Below, piece after piece: positions 52,067-63,190 of a DNA stretch of 64,000 nt. Numbering within the stretch: the first letter of the stretch is position 1; every line of letters starts with the position of its first letter. The notes beneath the pieces were generated by a model. That model was not told where the DNA came from. It saw only the letters and a program-made list of their open reading frames with translations, and made no database searches. This DNA is from Halictus rubicundus. Taxonomy: Eukaryota; Arthropoda; Insecta; Hymenoptera; Halictidae. The translations under genes and the position numbers were made by a program. The stretch is from assembly GCF_050948215.1 (NCBI RefSeq), contig NC_135161.1, positions 2,266,830 to 2,330,829 of the forward strand. The letters run 5' to 3'.

Positions 52067-54301
52067 CGAAAGATGTATAAGTTATGCTCATTCACCCACG
52101 GACCACAAGGACAGCGCCTATGCTTGGGTGGGGGGTAGGGTTTCAGCGGGGGCGCCGTGTACTAACACAGTACACGAAAAGAATAGACAGGATAATTTCA
52201 AAGAATTTTGCAATTTATTATGAAATAATCAATCTATAAAGTATATTTAAGATACAAATGTTTATTCTATATGTTCTATTAAGGCCTTGCAATGAAGTAT
52301 TAAGTAATAATTGTATTATGTATTAACTATTTTAGGAATCGATACTCAAAATAGTTGAAAAATTTTACGAATTGAAGATCAATATATGATTTCTCCTCTA
52401 TTAAAATCATTAAGGGAAGAAATAACATTCAATTTAGTTTCTATTTCTTGCAATCGTTGCAGACCGTTTTTATTTTGCGTAAAGATCCGCAGTCTAGTAA
52501 TTATATATGTGTACACCCCCCCCCCCCACACACACACACACACACACAAACAGACAAAATCTTTAAGTTGTCAAACTTATTGATTACAAAATAAAATCGT
52601 TTTGATTAGTCTACTTAATACATTCTTAAATTACAATATTTATATGAAATTATTCTTATTAATTCTATAATATGCTTTGTTTGCATACTAGTGTTATAAA
52701 TATGTTCGCTATAGTCCTGGAGTACCGAGGTGCGAACATTTAAAATTTTTGTAAATAAATTTGGCATAAGATTTTTTTGTGTTAACTGATTTCTAAAAGA
52801 AGTAAACGGAGTTGTTCAAGGGATGTACAATATGTAATGGCGTGGCGGCGTAGTATCGACGTCGGTCTGCCGTGTCAGCCATTTTTAAATTATCTTAAGA
52901 ATTATCTTGTGACGTTACAAATTCAACGATCTTCGCTTCACTGAATTCTCGGCTTTCCTATACGAATACTATACCTATACCGGGTCTATAAGTATATACG
53001 GTCTAAGGCTGTGTCGATGCGTGCGACAAATGCATGCAGCCGTGCCCGCCATTTTGCATATGTCCAGGGCAAGAAAATCGCTGCCCGTACGGGCAGACCG
53101 TACAAACAGCTGTGCCCTATCGAATGGTCCATTAGGCTTTTAATTCGGTCCAAGGGCATTTTTGACCATCTTATCCGTCTATACCCTTTGTCTAATAAGT
53201 CATTAATTAATTGTCATCGGGTTAAGCGGCATAATTTACAATAATCATTTTCTCTTTTTGTTACAGGTAAGAAACGTGCTGTTCTCTGATTCGCAACCAT
53301 GCCACCATTACTTTCCGGGAACGAAACGAAACGAAACGGTAACGAGAGCACCTTCATACGAAGTCTATCTTCCTCATTTCACTGACATCACCTATCACAC
53401 ATTCCCGGAAGTAGTAACTCATCGCAATATCCAATATAAATATTATGCATAGGTATTAGTGGTTCGTGTTGAGTCAATCTCATTAATAGAAAACTAATCC
53501 CGTTAATGTAACGCGAATCTCAAAGCGCTTTAATCGTTGATGCAATTTCGATGTAGTCCCTTCGGCTCGTAACGCATCGGTTACATTAAATTACGAGTTT
53601 AATCGATCCGCGTATTTTAATTGAAAGACATACAAGGCTTTGTCTTCGGGTGTAATATTTCGCGATTGAATCCGCCGTTTGCGAGGACAGGACATCGTGG
53701 TTCTGATAGACGGTGTATATTATCGTGCATGCGAGTCCATGACGCGAGGACGATATTTTTATAAGTTTTGTGGCACTGGTCCAAGCGCCGCCGAACTACC
53801 CTCGATTGATCTCGTTTTCAAAATAAAAGGAAAACGTCCGACGTACTCGAATATTCGACGACCTAACACTATTTTATTGCTAGGCAGTAGATATTTACGT
53901 GCTCGGAGTGAAATTAAATGAATTTCACTTTTCATGCAAATTCATGTTTCCAACAACTACTCGGAGCCAGATGCTCACCAATTCAATAACCGTTGTTGCT
54001 GGTTGAAAAATAACATTAAGTATGAATCCGTTTGTATCGAAAACGTTACTTAGCTGGCATATCTTTGATAACATTTGTTACGTATGCCTGAAATTGAGGT
54101 ACAATATGAATCAAAAGTTGTACCTTGGTACTACTACTCACAATATTATCACGTAATAACATGAATAGCCGATTTCTTAGTAAGACAGATATTTATCGGA
54201 AATAACTATGTTTTTGGTTATTATTACATGAGAGAAATACTAAAAATATGCACAATCTGTAAAAGATATGCATGCGTACATGTTTGAAACAGCTATCATG
54301 T
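52067..54301. other. Unassigned DNA with small repeats
   Basis: A (C)12 tract followed by (CA)n lies at 52516-52548. The segment 53115-53190 (CCTATCGAATGGTCCATTAG, CATTTTTGACCATCTTATCC) is a family D end on the minus strand. TTTCTCTTTTTGTTACAGGTAAG at about 53251 holds a pyrimidine tract and AG, but the frame that follows (53258-53452) is not recognisable. No gene can be supported. Confidence 0.4.
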
Positions 54302-55069
54302 GTCCAGAGTTGGGCAAATTTTATTTTAAATAATAAATAACAAATTACAAATTAAATTAATATTTCATTTGCAAATAATAATTAAATTTTTATTTAATTA
54401 AAAAATTATTCAAATAATTCTAGAAGTAATTTATTTATTATTTCTTATTTGCAAACAAAATGTTATTTCTCAATTAGATTTTAGGGAAAGACAAAAAATA
54501 AATAATTTGGCGTAGTGGTGCATGCATTCCGAATTCATAAAGTAGGAGGCTGACTCCGTTTATATCGACAAACGTTTACGTCAACAAAAACACAAAAAGA
54601 GTTGAATGAAGAACTAGATAAATAAATTTGTATTATTTAAAAAATTGTTTAAACAATCAATAATAATTTAAATAATAAGTATGTAAACAAATTTTTGTAA
54701 TTATTTGTTCAAAATGTTGACTTGTATAACACTAAAAATCATCGAAATCAGTGTGGTGGTAGAGATATGGATAATTACGCGATCTCGTCGAACAATTTTT
54801 GTGTTTTGTCAGAAAAAAACTGAGATTTCATCATCTTATTTAAATATTTTTTGGGGTCGTATTGTCGATTTTTTAGTTGCTTCGTCGTGAACTCAATGAT
54901 ATCGCTTAGGGCGATTGAAGATCCTTATTTCCTTACTATGACTTTCCAAATAAATAATAAGCAATTAAATGATAATTAATAAGTAACAATTGAAATTGTA
55001 TTTATAAATAAGAAATAATATAAATAATAAATAATTATTTTTGTCTTTTATTTAAACTTCACTGGTTCT
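54302..55069. repeat. Possible old AT-rich hAT-like element
   Basis: The left boundary CCAGAGTTGGGCAAATTTTA resembles hAT-type ends of the form CAGWGTTGGGCAA. It is followed by repeated AATAATAAATAA/AAATTATT blocks that recur near the right boundary (ATTATTTTTGTCTTTTATTT... TTCACTGG). The ends pair only loosely and no 8-bp duplication is found, so this is weak. The frame 54705-54890 is unrecognised. Confidence 0.3.
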
Positions 55070-55196
55070 CCAAATACAAGTACATCGCTGTGAATTATTG
55101 TTGCAAGTTTAAGAGTAGGCCCCCAAATGCCGGACAGAAGCTATATCTTTAACATTTAAAACTTTACCGAGCCATCATATCCTGTAAGTTGTAGAG

Positions 55197-55370
55197 TTAA
55201 ACTTCACTTCAAGGGACCAAAGATATTTTACTTTTTTTATATGATCTTGTAAATTTTGACAAGAAAATTTAAAAAATCCAAGTTTTAATGTTAGGAATTG
55301 GCTGGTTCAAAGGTTGAGCGACTTTAAGAGTTTTTCACAGGTGAGGGTGCCGCCATGTTGGTATATATAA
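55197..55370 (+). repeat. Foldback family A, single-arm copy
   Basis: One arm: TTAAACTTCACTTCAAGGG, TATATGATCTTGTAAATTTT, AGGAATTGGCTGGTTCAAAG, CACAGGTGAGGGTGCCGCC, then ATGTTGGTATAT. The second arm is absent. Confidence 0.75.
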
Positions 55371-56530
55371 TACTTAATATATGAATAGTAAGAAGAGAGG
55401 CTAAAGGAAAATTCTTTAAAATAAACTTCAGAGTGTTGAAATACTGGAACCGACTCGAACGAACCAGATGAGAATTTGCGTAGTTTGTTTCGAAAATAGT
55501 GAAGAAGATTGGATTCTCTGTTTTCGAGGCTTGTGGTGATATCCCGAAATGTTTTGACCAATATATTTGCAATAATTGTAAATTATTATCAGTAATTTTT
55601 ACTTTTTCCGGTAGTAGGGGACACTTCGAGATTTCTTAAAACCACGTAGCCTAAGTATAACGTCAACTTGAATTAATTATTACAGAAATGTTGATTATTT
55701 TGTCTTCTGATAATTAAAACATATAAGTATTATATTTTTTCATTTGTTTAAGAAAAACCTCAAGTGTCTGGCGCTCCGCGAACTCACCCTAATGCTTCCC
55801 TTTGTTGTTCCATTTGCATGGTATTGAAAGAGTAACAATATTTTTCTGTTGATTTCTAAAGAGAATTTGATTGTGTCGTTCATAAATCGATTTGGTTTAA
55901 AACAAAAAATAAAACAAGAAATAAGAATAACAAAATGCGAACATATGCGCATGTCGAATGTAACGGCAAGTTACGCAGTTCAACAAAATAAGAATGTACT
56001 CAACAAAGTGCCGTTATTTTCCACCGATTACATCATAAATATAATAGAATATAATGTCATAACAGTCGACGAAGAGTTTTTTTAAGCCGGCCATAGTCGC
56101 CGAAGATAAATTCGCGTCGTCAGCAGATAACCCGAAGTTAGAATAGTTTTATCGGAACAGGTCCCTCTGCGAACCATCACGAAGAAAACTGACACATCCA
56201 CGCGGACATTGTGGGTCAAGGTTCGCGGTGATAGTCGCTTCGCCGAATCACTCTACCAAGAGTGATTCGGCTGCACAAGTCGTTCGCAGTAAGAATTATA
56301 CAGAGCAAATGTTAAGACTTGCTGATTTGTGGAACGTAGCGAACCGAAAAAAAAACAAAATTAATCGTTAAAAATTATGACTTTCCTAGTCGATTAATGA
56401 GACTTCTGTTTATTACTAATTATCGTTTAAATCGCTGACGAAGCATACGTATGTCTAAACTGTTTGGTCTTGATCGAAACTCAATTAAGATACTATTTAT
56501 ATGCATTTGTTGAAAAGTATATGTATGTAT
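55371..56530. other. Unassigned DNA
   Basis: No gene is recognised. CATAGTCGCC at 56092-56101 equals the terminal decamer of the CATAGTCGCC MITE family but has no MITE body beside it. GAATCACTCTACCAAGAGTGATTCGG (written here in part: AATCACTCTACCAAGAGTGA) at about 56245-56271 is a short perfect hairpin. Confidence 0.4.
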
Positions 56531-56770
56531 ATACAGGGTGTCCCATTTAAATCGACCCGGTCGGATATCTCCGAAACTGTTGATGATACTAAAAAATGTT
56601 CCAGACAAAAATTGAACGGCACACTATTCGCTGTAGATATCTTTTTGTAGAGGTCATATAAAGGTAAAATCCATATTTTTAAAAATGGAATCTTATATTT
56701 TTAATGCACTACTCGATGCTACTGGTTATTCTCTACTTAAAAGTACTAAATCACTTATGGCGAAAAATCA
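56531..56770 (+). repeat. MITE with TACAGGGTGTCCC terminus, copy 2 of the 205-460 body
   Basis: It begins TACAGGGTGTCCCATTTAAA and shares the GATATCTCCGAAACTGTTGA and GCACTACTCGATGCTACTGG blocks with 205-460. No right terminus is found. Confidence 0.7.
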
Positions 56771-56819
56771 TTAGTTTAAAAGATATCGCATGAACCAAAC
56801 ATAGACCAATATTGACATA

Positions 56820-57130
56820 CAGGTAGCCCTCCTATAACACGGTAGATAGGTTCCTAGAAAATGCGGTGTTGTATGAGACCCAGAGCCAGTACAAAAAGGG
56901 GGGTTACGATCCGAAAACATTAAAAACAAATATTTTTTTTCATTCTACATAAACAACTTAATTTTTATTAAAAATATAAATGTATGTACAATACAAAACA
57001 AAAAATATTATTTTAATTTAACGCAACTTTAATTTAATTGTGGCCGTGTTGTAGGAGGGTTCCCGCAATTTATGAATCGTGTTATAGCGAAACCGTGTTA
57101 TAAGATGCCGTGTTGTAGGAGGGCTACCTG
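56820..57130. mobile_element. pogo/Tigger-like MITE
   Basis: The 25-bp terminal inverted repeats start CAGGTAGCCCTCCTATAACA on the left and CAGGTAGCCCTCCTACAACA on the right, agreeing at 23 of 25 positions. TA precedes the left end; TG follows the right end, one mutation from TA. The ACACGG motif recurs internally (CCGTGTTGTAGGAGGG at about 57042 and GTGTTATAGCGAAACCGTG). The end sequence resembles Tigger/pogo-type ends. The body is AT-rich and noncoding. Confidence 0.85.
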
Positions 57131-57132
57131 TG

Positions 57133-57544
57133 TTTGTATCTTCCATTAGGGCAAATGTAACGAAAAAGCCTAACAAATAAAAATTCTAAATTGCAAATGC
57201 TGTCATTTCGTTAAATAATGAGATTGTTTATTTCTTCTGCTTCGTGCCATGACTATATCCATACTAATTAAACTATTACTTCATTTTTTACAATGAAGCA
57301 CTTTTCTTTTTATACGCTCCTCTTCGAGGAACTATAACTCCTATAAGTTTAAGTATGATGACTACACAAAATTATATCATATAGTCCAAATAAGAGGATG
57401 AACATGTATGCGAAACCTCCATACAAAACAATCGTCCAGTTTCTTTATAAAAATGTTCAAACAAGACCCACAAGATGACGCTTTAGACTAGAAGTCCCCT
57501 TAATGTACGAGCACCTGTAACTTGAAAGTTGGCTGATCTTCGGT
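57133..57544. other. Unassigned DNA
   Basis: No gene or element is recognised. Confidence 0.45.
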
Positions 57545-57552
57545 AACGCAGC

Positions 57553-57686
57553 CATAGTCGCCAGATCAAGGCTTGATCCCCCACTCTAATTTCCCCTTCT
57601 ACCGTGCTATTCCCCCACGGCTCGGTCACGCGACGCGTTCCTTCTGTAGCGTATGTGTCACAATGTCACGTTACTAACCCAGTACT

Positions 57687-57744
<58 letters not shown>

Positions 57745-57802
57745 GGGAGGGGGTAACTTTTCCCCCTGAATTCGTGCTACCTCCCCTCATCTGGCGACTA
57801 TG
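57553..57802 (+). mobile_element. CATAGTCGCC MITE, copy E, with (GA)25 expansion
   Basis: This 250-bp copy runs from CATAGTCGCCAGATCAAGGC to CATCTGGCGACTATG. Flanks AACGCAGC (57545-57552) and AACACAGC (57803-57810) match at seven of eight positions. The GAGA tract at 57691-57740 accounts for its extra length over copies B and D. Confidence 0.93.
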
Positions 57803-57810
57803 AACACAGC

Positions 57811-58559
57811 CTCTAGAACAGGATGATCGATACGCCGAAATGGATCGAGAACCGGCCATGATACGCGTCGCGATCCACGGTAAATGTAAATGTACTTTTA
57901 TGGAAGGATTTTACTAACGTGGCTGACAATGAGCAGATGTTGTGTAACCGACGACTGTGACGAAATAGAAATGTTTCTGTGCGTTAATAATTAGTACCCT
58001 CAATCACGTTCACATTTCTAAGTTTCCTTCTTAGTCCCCATTGTTAGAGCGTTCGTAATAATTACGTCAGACTCGTCGGTTGCTTGCCTCTTCACGGCTG
58101 GCGGCTGGCGGCTGACGAATAGCGGCAGAACGCAGGTTTGTCTATGCAAACATATGTATACGTATGCATGCATAATGGGTGAAAGAGATATTTTCACATT
58201 TAATTTTTTCGCGATGGCTTTACGTGACAATAGTTTTGACTATTGCTTTACGTAAAACGCAATGCGATCGTTCAGTAACGTTTAGTATTCCTACTATAAA
58301 CTTAATTCGAACAAGGAAATAGGGTAAGGGACCCAATTACTGTGGGGAAAATGAAAAAAAAAATGCTGTTGCATTATATTCAACCTATTGGATATTTTGA
58401 AGAAGAAAATAACTGTCTACTTCATTTCACTAAGCTGCGTCAAAAACTACTTTTATCTGTGCATCGCATCTTAAAGTAACAATATAAATGCACTTTATTC
58501 CTAATTTTTTGTTCTCTAAATTATGACTACATATTTTTCTAATAATAATATATATACAT
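57811..58559. other. Unassigned DNA
   Basis: A unique, moderately GC-rich part lies at 57810-58160. GGGTAAGGGACCCAATTACTG at 58323 is the partner of the repeat end at 19982. No gene is recognised. Confidence 0.4.
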
Positions 58560-58786
58560 ACAGGGTGTCCCACGTAACACTCTTCACGATTTTTCAAGTA
58601 CTTGCGATAATCTGACAAAAACAAATATTTTCCACAAAAGTTGATCAGTTTTCGATTGGCTATACATTGCAATAAAAAAAGTTCGAAAAAAGTTATTTTT
58701 TAGTATTGTCAAGGTCACCTTCATTTTTTTAAATGGCACTTTGTATTTTTGACTTAGCAGTATTGTAGCCCGTATCAAGACGAATT
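58560..58786 (+). repeat. TACAGGGTGTCCC terminus with body
   Basis: TACAGGGTGTCCCACGTAAC starts here, followed by ACGATTTTTCAAGTACTTGC and a run to the inverted repeat at 58787. It may be the left end of the element that holds the mariner relic; no right terminus is found before 60304. Confidence 0.55.
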
Positions 58787-59284
58787 CAACGACCTAGCAT
58801 ACCATGACCTTCGGATGACATTGAAGGCAAAGAAATGACAGCCTGCTTGAATAGGTGATAATAACTCTAGCTTGGCCACCACGATCCCCTAATTTGTCAC
58901 CACTTCACTTTTTTTTATAGGGTCATTTACAGTCGATAGTTTATGCTGTTCCAATACAAAATGGGGAACATTTAAAGCAGCGTATTCGTACAGCATGCGA
59001 GGAACTTTGCTACAACAGTATCGTAAGGGCAGCCAATACAAACTTATTACGCAGAACGGAATTGTGTCTACAACAACATGGATCACATATCGAACATTTG
59101 ATGTGACTTTTTCACGAAATCGTTTACATTCATTTAGTCAAAGTTCCTGTATTGAATGCAATTTCGAGTCTTAATAATAAACACAAATTATTATCACCCA
59201 TTGAAGCGGACTGTCATTTCTTGTTGAAATTTTCATTTCTTTGCCTCCAAGGTCATCCGAAGGTCATGGTATGCTAGGTCGTTG
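58787..59284. mobile_element. Inverted repeat of about 54 bp enclosing a transposase relic
   Basis: CAACGACCTAGCATACCATG at 58787 and the inverse CATGGTATGCTAGGTCGTTG ending at 59284 define arms of about 54 bp with a few mismatches (inner parts TCATTTCTTTGCC). The 390 bp between contain a Tc1/mariner-type transposase tail. The arms may be an element's own terminal repeats or a foldback that captured the relic. Confidence 0.6.
58873..59106 (+). pseudogene. Tc1/mariner-superfamily transposase C-terminal relic
   Basis: One frame of 77 codons begins WPPRSPNLSPLHFFL and then has a stop (TAG 58918-58920) at the position of the usual tryptophan in FFLWG. It continues GHLQSIVYAVPIQ, LKQRIRTACEEL and RTELCLQQHGSHIEHLM to TGA at 59104-59106. 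In intact relatives the motif reads W-P-P-R-S-P-D-L-T-P-L-D-F-F, and its last aspartate is catalytic; here it is histidine. Nothing upstream of this motif is preserved. The relic is inactive. Confidence 0.85.
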
Positions 59285-60303
59285 TGCAATGGCTGCAGAA
59301 AATTTTTATTTAGCAAAAAGATTTGCAGTCTATTTACATATCGATACCAAGACGTCGCAACGGTCCAAAAACATTTGTCCACTACTTTTCATAATAATAA
59401 ATTTTCTCACTTTGTTGTACACATGTTTACTCGTATTTGTATCTCCGAAATAAATGTAAATAAATTTAATAATCAGCATAAACAAATGATTAACACAAAA
59501 CAAATATTCGGACGATGGATTAACACAGTGATGGTAGCCATTATAAAACATAGAACATATTGCCGACGAAATTAATACTGAATAATTTGTATGTAGGTCA
59601 TTCGTTTAAAAATTCGACAGAAACACTTCTAAAATTTGTCCGACAGAAACACTTCTAATTTTTCAAAAATATCCGCCGTACCTACTTGAAACTATAATCC
59701 TTTCACTTGGTTACATACTGAAGTATGCGTTGCGCAATCCGTGGGAAAACATTAGTCTGCGAGCTTAAGTTCTTGATTGTAATCGAGCATTTGAAAATAA
59801 ATCAATTTTATTGCATGTCTCTTGCGTTACAATAAGCCTGCAGGTAAGCTGTCATAAATATAAAAAAAAGGGGTGAGTTCGAATAACCTTCACAGGAATT
59901 GGTCTTGTGAAATAGTACTTTAATATACATAAATAAACACAACACAACGATGAGAGATCATCGCCTGCATATTGTATGTGGGTTGACAATTGTACAAAAT
60001 AATATCATACTTACAATTTTTATCAACTTTAAGAAATCCAACATGTTAATTTGAAAATTGTTATTATAATACCACTTTGTATGCATAATTGGTGAAGTAT
60101 ACACTGTAAAATAATGTGTATTATCGATGGACGAATGCATATTTCTTTTAATATTCTACGGTTCAATGTTGGAAATCTATAAATAAACATCTTAACAAAT
60201 TTAAACAATGTGGGCCAATTTCGCTCCAGTCTGACAGTGTTATGCGTATACACATCTTTTTCAGGTTTAAATGAGTATACATTCTATCCTTTTTCATCTT
60301 GCC
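59285..60303. other. Unassigned AT-rich DNA
   Basis: No gene is recognised. CGACAGAAACACTTCTAA occurs twice in tandem-like order at about 59618 and 59641. The frames at 59241-59575 read into the inverted repeat and AT-rich flank. Confidence 0.45.
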
Positions 60304-60644
60304 TACAGGGTGTCCCAAAAATTTTATACCGACTTCCTTGAAAGTAGTCGTTCCTGAGGTTATTCGAATTTTGCTTTGCGAAAATGTTCTCCGCGGCTTT
60401 GTTAAGGAGCTATTAACGAAAAACATGCACCAATCGGGGCGTGGCTACTGCGAACGGACTTCGACTCGGCCAATGCCTACACCACGCTCAGCGGGACCTG
60501 TGCTTTGATTGGTCCGTGTTTTTCGTGAATAATTCCTTAACAAAGCCGCGGAGAACATTTTCGCAAAGGAAAAAGTTACTTCAATTCACCTCAGGAATTG
60601 CTCCTTTCAAGGAAGAAGGTACAACATTTTTGGGACACCCTGTA
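60304..60644. mobile_element. Complete foldback MITE with TACAGGGTGTCCC termini
   Basis: The element begins TACAGGGTGTCCCAAAAATT and ends with the inverse AATGTTGTACC-like arm and TTTTTGGGACACCCTGTA. The arms continue far inward: TTCCTTGAAAG/CTTTCAAGGAA, GAAAATGTTCTCCGCGGCTT/inverse, and ATGCACCAATC/GATTGGTCCGTG-type. Only about 60 bp form the loop. Both ends include TA. It can fold into a hairpin of more than 130 bp. Open frames on each strand read through the arms and encode nothing real. Confidence 0.92.
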
Positions 60645-61422
60645 TATTAAAATGAACCCGCTGCGATGACTGTTACGAGAATCAATGATTGCTTACCTTG
60701 CAATGAATAATTACGCACGCTTAACTTTTACGAATGATTTGAAAAATGTTGAACAGTGTGCTTGCCGTTATCGTAGTATCTTGTAAATACAAAGATTAGA
60801 GCGAGGTAGTCAAATTGACAACAAAAATTGTGTTCTTGAATTTTTGTTTTTGTCAACTGATTAACAAGTGAATTCAAAAGTTCAGTCAATTATTCTGGAC
60901 AGAAATTTATTAATATTACAAATCTATTTCTAATATAGATATCCTCCATTTTAACTGATTTTCAAAAAAATAACGTGTCTAAGAAATGTTTAGACATTCT
61001 AATCGTTTGTTTAAATGTGTGAAGTTTAAATAATATGGAAGCTGTTTAAAGTCTACTACAATACAACAAAACACTGGGAACACAAGAACTTATAAATACC
61101 TCGGAATTGCTTAAACCAAGCTGCGTGTTCGATAAAATCTTGCCTTCATAAAAAAATGATCTGTAGTACTACATATACGCGCAACTTCCTGTTGCTAATG
61201 ACTGTACAGCTGATGAATCTAAAATTCTTCAATAACGCGAAATATTTTACCTTTATCAACGAATGGTTGAATAACAATTAATAGTTGAAAAACAATTGAA
61301 TTGTTATTTGTAGACCGCTGACATACGTTCGAAAATAATTGTGCGATAATATTTTACATTTTGACGTGAAATTCATTTTCCAATTGTTGCATTATTTCAA
61401 GTGGAACTGTTAATTGGCAATC
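60645..61422. other. Unassigned AT-rich DNA
   Basis: No gene or bounded element is recognised. Confidence 0.45.
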
Positions 61423-61745
61423 TACAGGGTATCCCATAATGGTGGAAGAAGTCGAAAATGTAGAATAAAATTTTCTTGTTTGACTCCTCGTTTTCGGGAA
61501 ATTTGAGTTTGCAAAATTCGGCGAAAACCCGTGTTATTGAATAAGAATCGTTCGATGCGTCTGTTCATGAACCGCTGATTCTATGATACTTCTTAAGAAC
61601 GCTAAGCACGCGAACTTGACGGTGTTTTAAAACCAATTTTCTTAAAAAACGAGACGACAAATGAAAAAAAAATTCTATATTTTCAACTTATTTTCCCATG
61701 TAGAATCATCCCCTCTGTATTTATATCATTTTGGGACACCCTCTA
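61423..61745. mobile_element. Foldback MITE with TACAGGGTATCCC termini
   Basis: The left end TACAGGGTATCCCATAATGG is inverted as TATCATTTTGGGACACCCTCTA at the right end (61745). Arms share AGTCGAAAATGTAGAATAAA with its inverse, and CGTTTTCGGGAAATTTGAG with the inverse near AATTTTCTTAAAAAACGAG. The central part has GAATAAGAATCGTTCGATGCG and matches the foldback at 28957-29253 in layout. Noncoding. Confidence 0.75.
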
Positions 61746-62966
61746 GACATATGGAATAAAATAGTTTACGAAATTTTAAAGTCGGTTTCAAGAGAGCGGT
61801 CTACTTGAAGCCTATAGTTATCTCGACGAGAGGATTACGCAACAATAAAAAATTTGACCTTTAGCAAAACCTGCCAAGGACAATTTTGCATGTAATTTTT
61901 CAAACAGATCTCTACCGATCCAAAGGGACAGAATCCGGCTGTGATAATCTTTACACATAATTTTGTTACGCTCTGTAGCAATAATCTTTTAATGGCAATG
62001 CAAGTAACAATCCCAAAATTATGTGTTTCTGGATAATTTCTCGTTAAATTGTGAATATCGTAAATGATCGAGTATTCTTGAACAGTGGTGCATATTCGTT
62101 TGTCTTTTTGTTTTTATAGTAGGATAAAAGTGAAGGTATCTCTGTCGCCAAGATTTGCAGACATCGATTAGATTTCTACCGTAGATCAAAACGCTTACGA
62201 AGCGGTACACTCGAAGCGTATCATAAATTCCTGGATAAATTCATGGATTTAACGAAGTTTCGACAAAAAACATGGCGTTTTTTCTCCGAGCCAGACTTCT
62301 CTCATCCTTACATCTTTTTTTCCGTTACGCCTTCTTTTTTTCATACTCTTTTTCCGGCGACTTGGCGGAGGCAGCGTTAGAACTTCCTTGGGACGTTAGT
62401 TCCCCTGGCGTCGATGAAACCTCAGCAAAGTTGACGAGCTTCCTGAGATGCAGCCTGGCATGCACGCACGCACGCACACGTTCCTCAAGGCGCCACCGTC
62501 CAAGAATTTAATTAGTGGCATCCTCTTTCGCTCCGAAAGTATAGTCGGCAGCTTTATCCATCTTGGCGGTTTTCGAGCCTCTGCGCTGTTGCGCGTTGCC
62601 ACGAGCCGCTGACACATAACTAGCCGCAGTCGGCATACCGCCGCCGTTGGACGAGCATGAAAATTAAAAAATTTTACTAACTCCCTAGACCGCCGGATAA
62701 ACGGGTCCCCCCGGATGCCTTTCGTATTAATATCCCGTCGAATTAAAGCCCCTGCGCGCAGACACCAGAGAATTCTACTCCGCCGAGGGACCGAAATGCC
62801 AGGTTTGTTTCTCGTTATCGCGGACGACAAACACGGTCAGAACGTTCCGGTGACGCGGACTCAATTTACATCGCACGGTCTCTCCCTAAAGCTTCTCTGT
62901 CGAAATTAAACTGCATCTTTTTTTGTTCATACGATATTGCTAATTTCCATTAAACGGGAGCCTAAT
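61746..62966. other. Family E fragment, then a unique GC-rich island
   Basis: The segment 61850-61980 (CAAACAGATCTCTACCGATC, GATAATCTTTACACATAATT) is a diverged family E arm. From about 62250 to 62900 the sequence is the most GC-rich unique stretch of the window. It has long frames on both strands (62272-62511 plus, 62396-62830 minus) that show no recognisable domain and are explained by low stop-codon density. A regulatory region, a 5' untranslated exon or conserved noncoding DNA is possible. Confidence 0.4.
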
Positions 62967-63190
62967 GTAAAGGGTGCGGTTCGATAAGGAGGTCAAAAGT
63001 GCCCCCAAACCAAATTGAATTTGCAATAGACCATCCGATAGTTTATCCAAAGAAAATACTTTGTGCCAAATTTCAACCCTATAAAGGACTAATGAAGGTG
63101 AATACTTTTTTACTCAGAATTCCACATTCTTCCATATTTTGGTATAAAAAATATAGTATTTCATTTAAAAAAACAAAGTCGACCTTCAAA
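62967..63190 (+). repeat. Family D MITE copy
   Basis: It starts GTAAAGGGTGCGGTTCGATAAG, then GTCAAAAGTGCCC, CCGATAGTTTATCC and CAAATTTCAACCCTATAAAG, colinear with 20186-20430 and with the inverse of 7411-7682. No second terminus. Confidence 0.6.

Noticed and set aside
53258..53452. Exon after a TTTGTTACAG acceptor-like site
   Set aside because: The acceptor is plausible, but the frame has no recognisable product and no matching donor or partner exon could be found.
59241..59575. Overlapping 70- and 97-codon frames
   Set aside because: They start inside the inverted repeat arm at 59230-59284 and continue into AT-rich flank without a recognisable domain.
62396..62830. 144-codon minus-strand frame, arginine-rich
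   Set aside because: It lies in a GC-rich stretch where stop codons are rare, has no recognisable domain, and an overlapping plus-strand frame is equally plausible.
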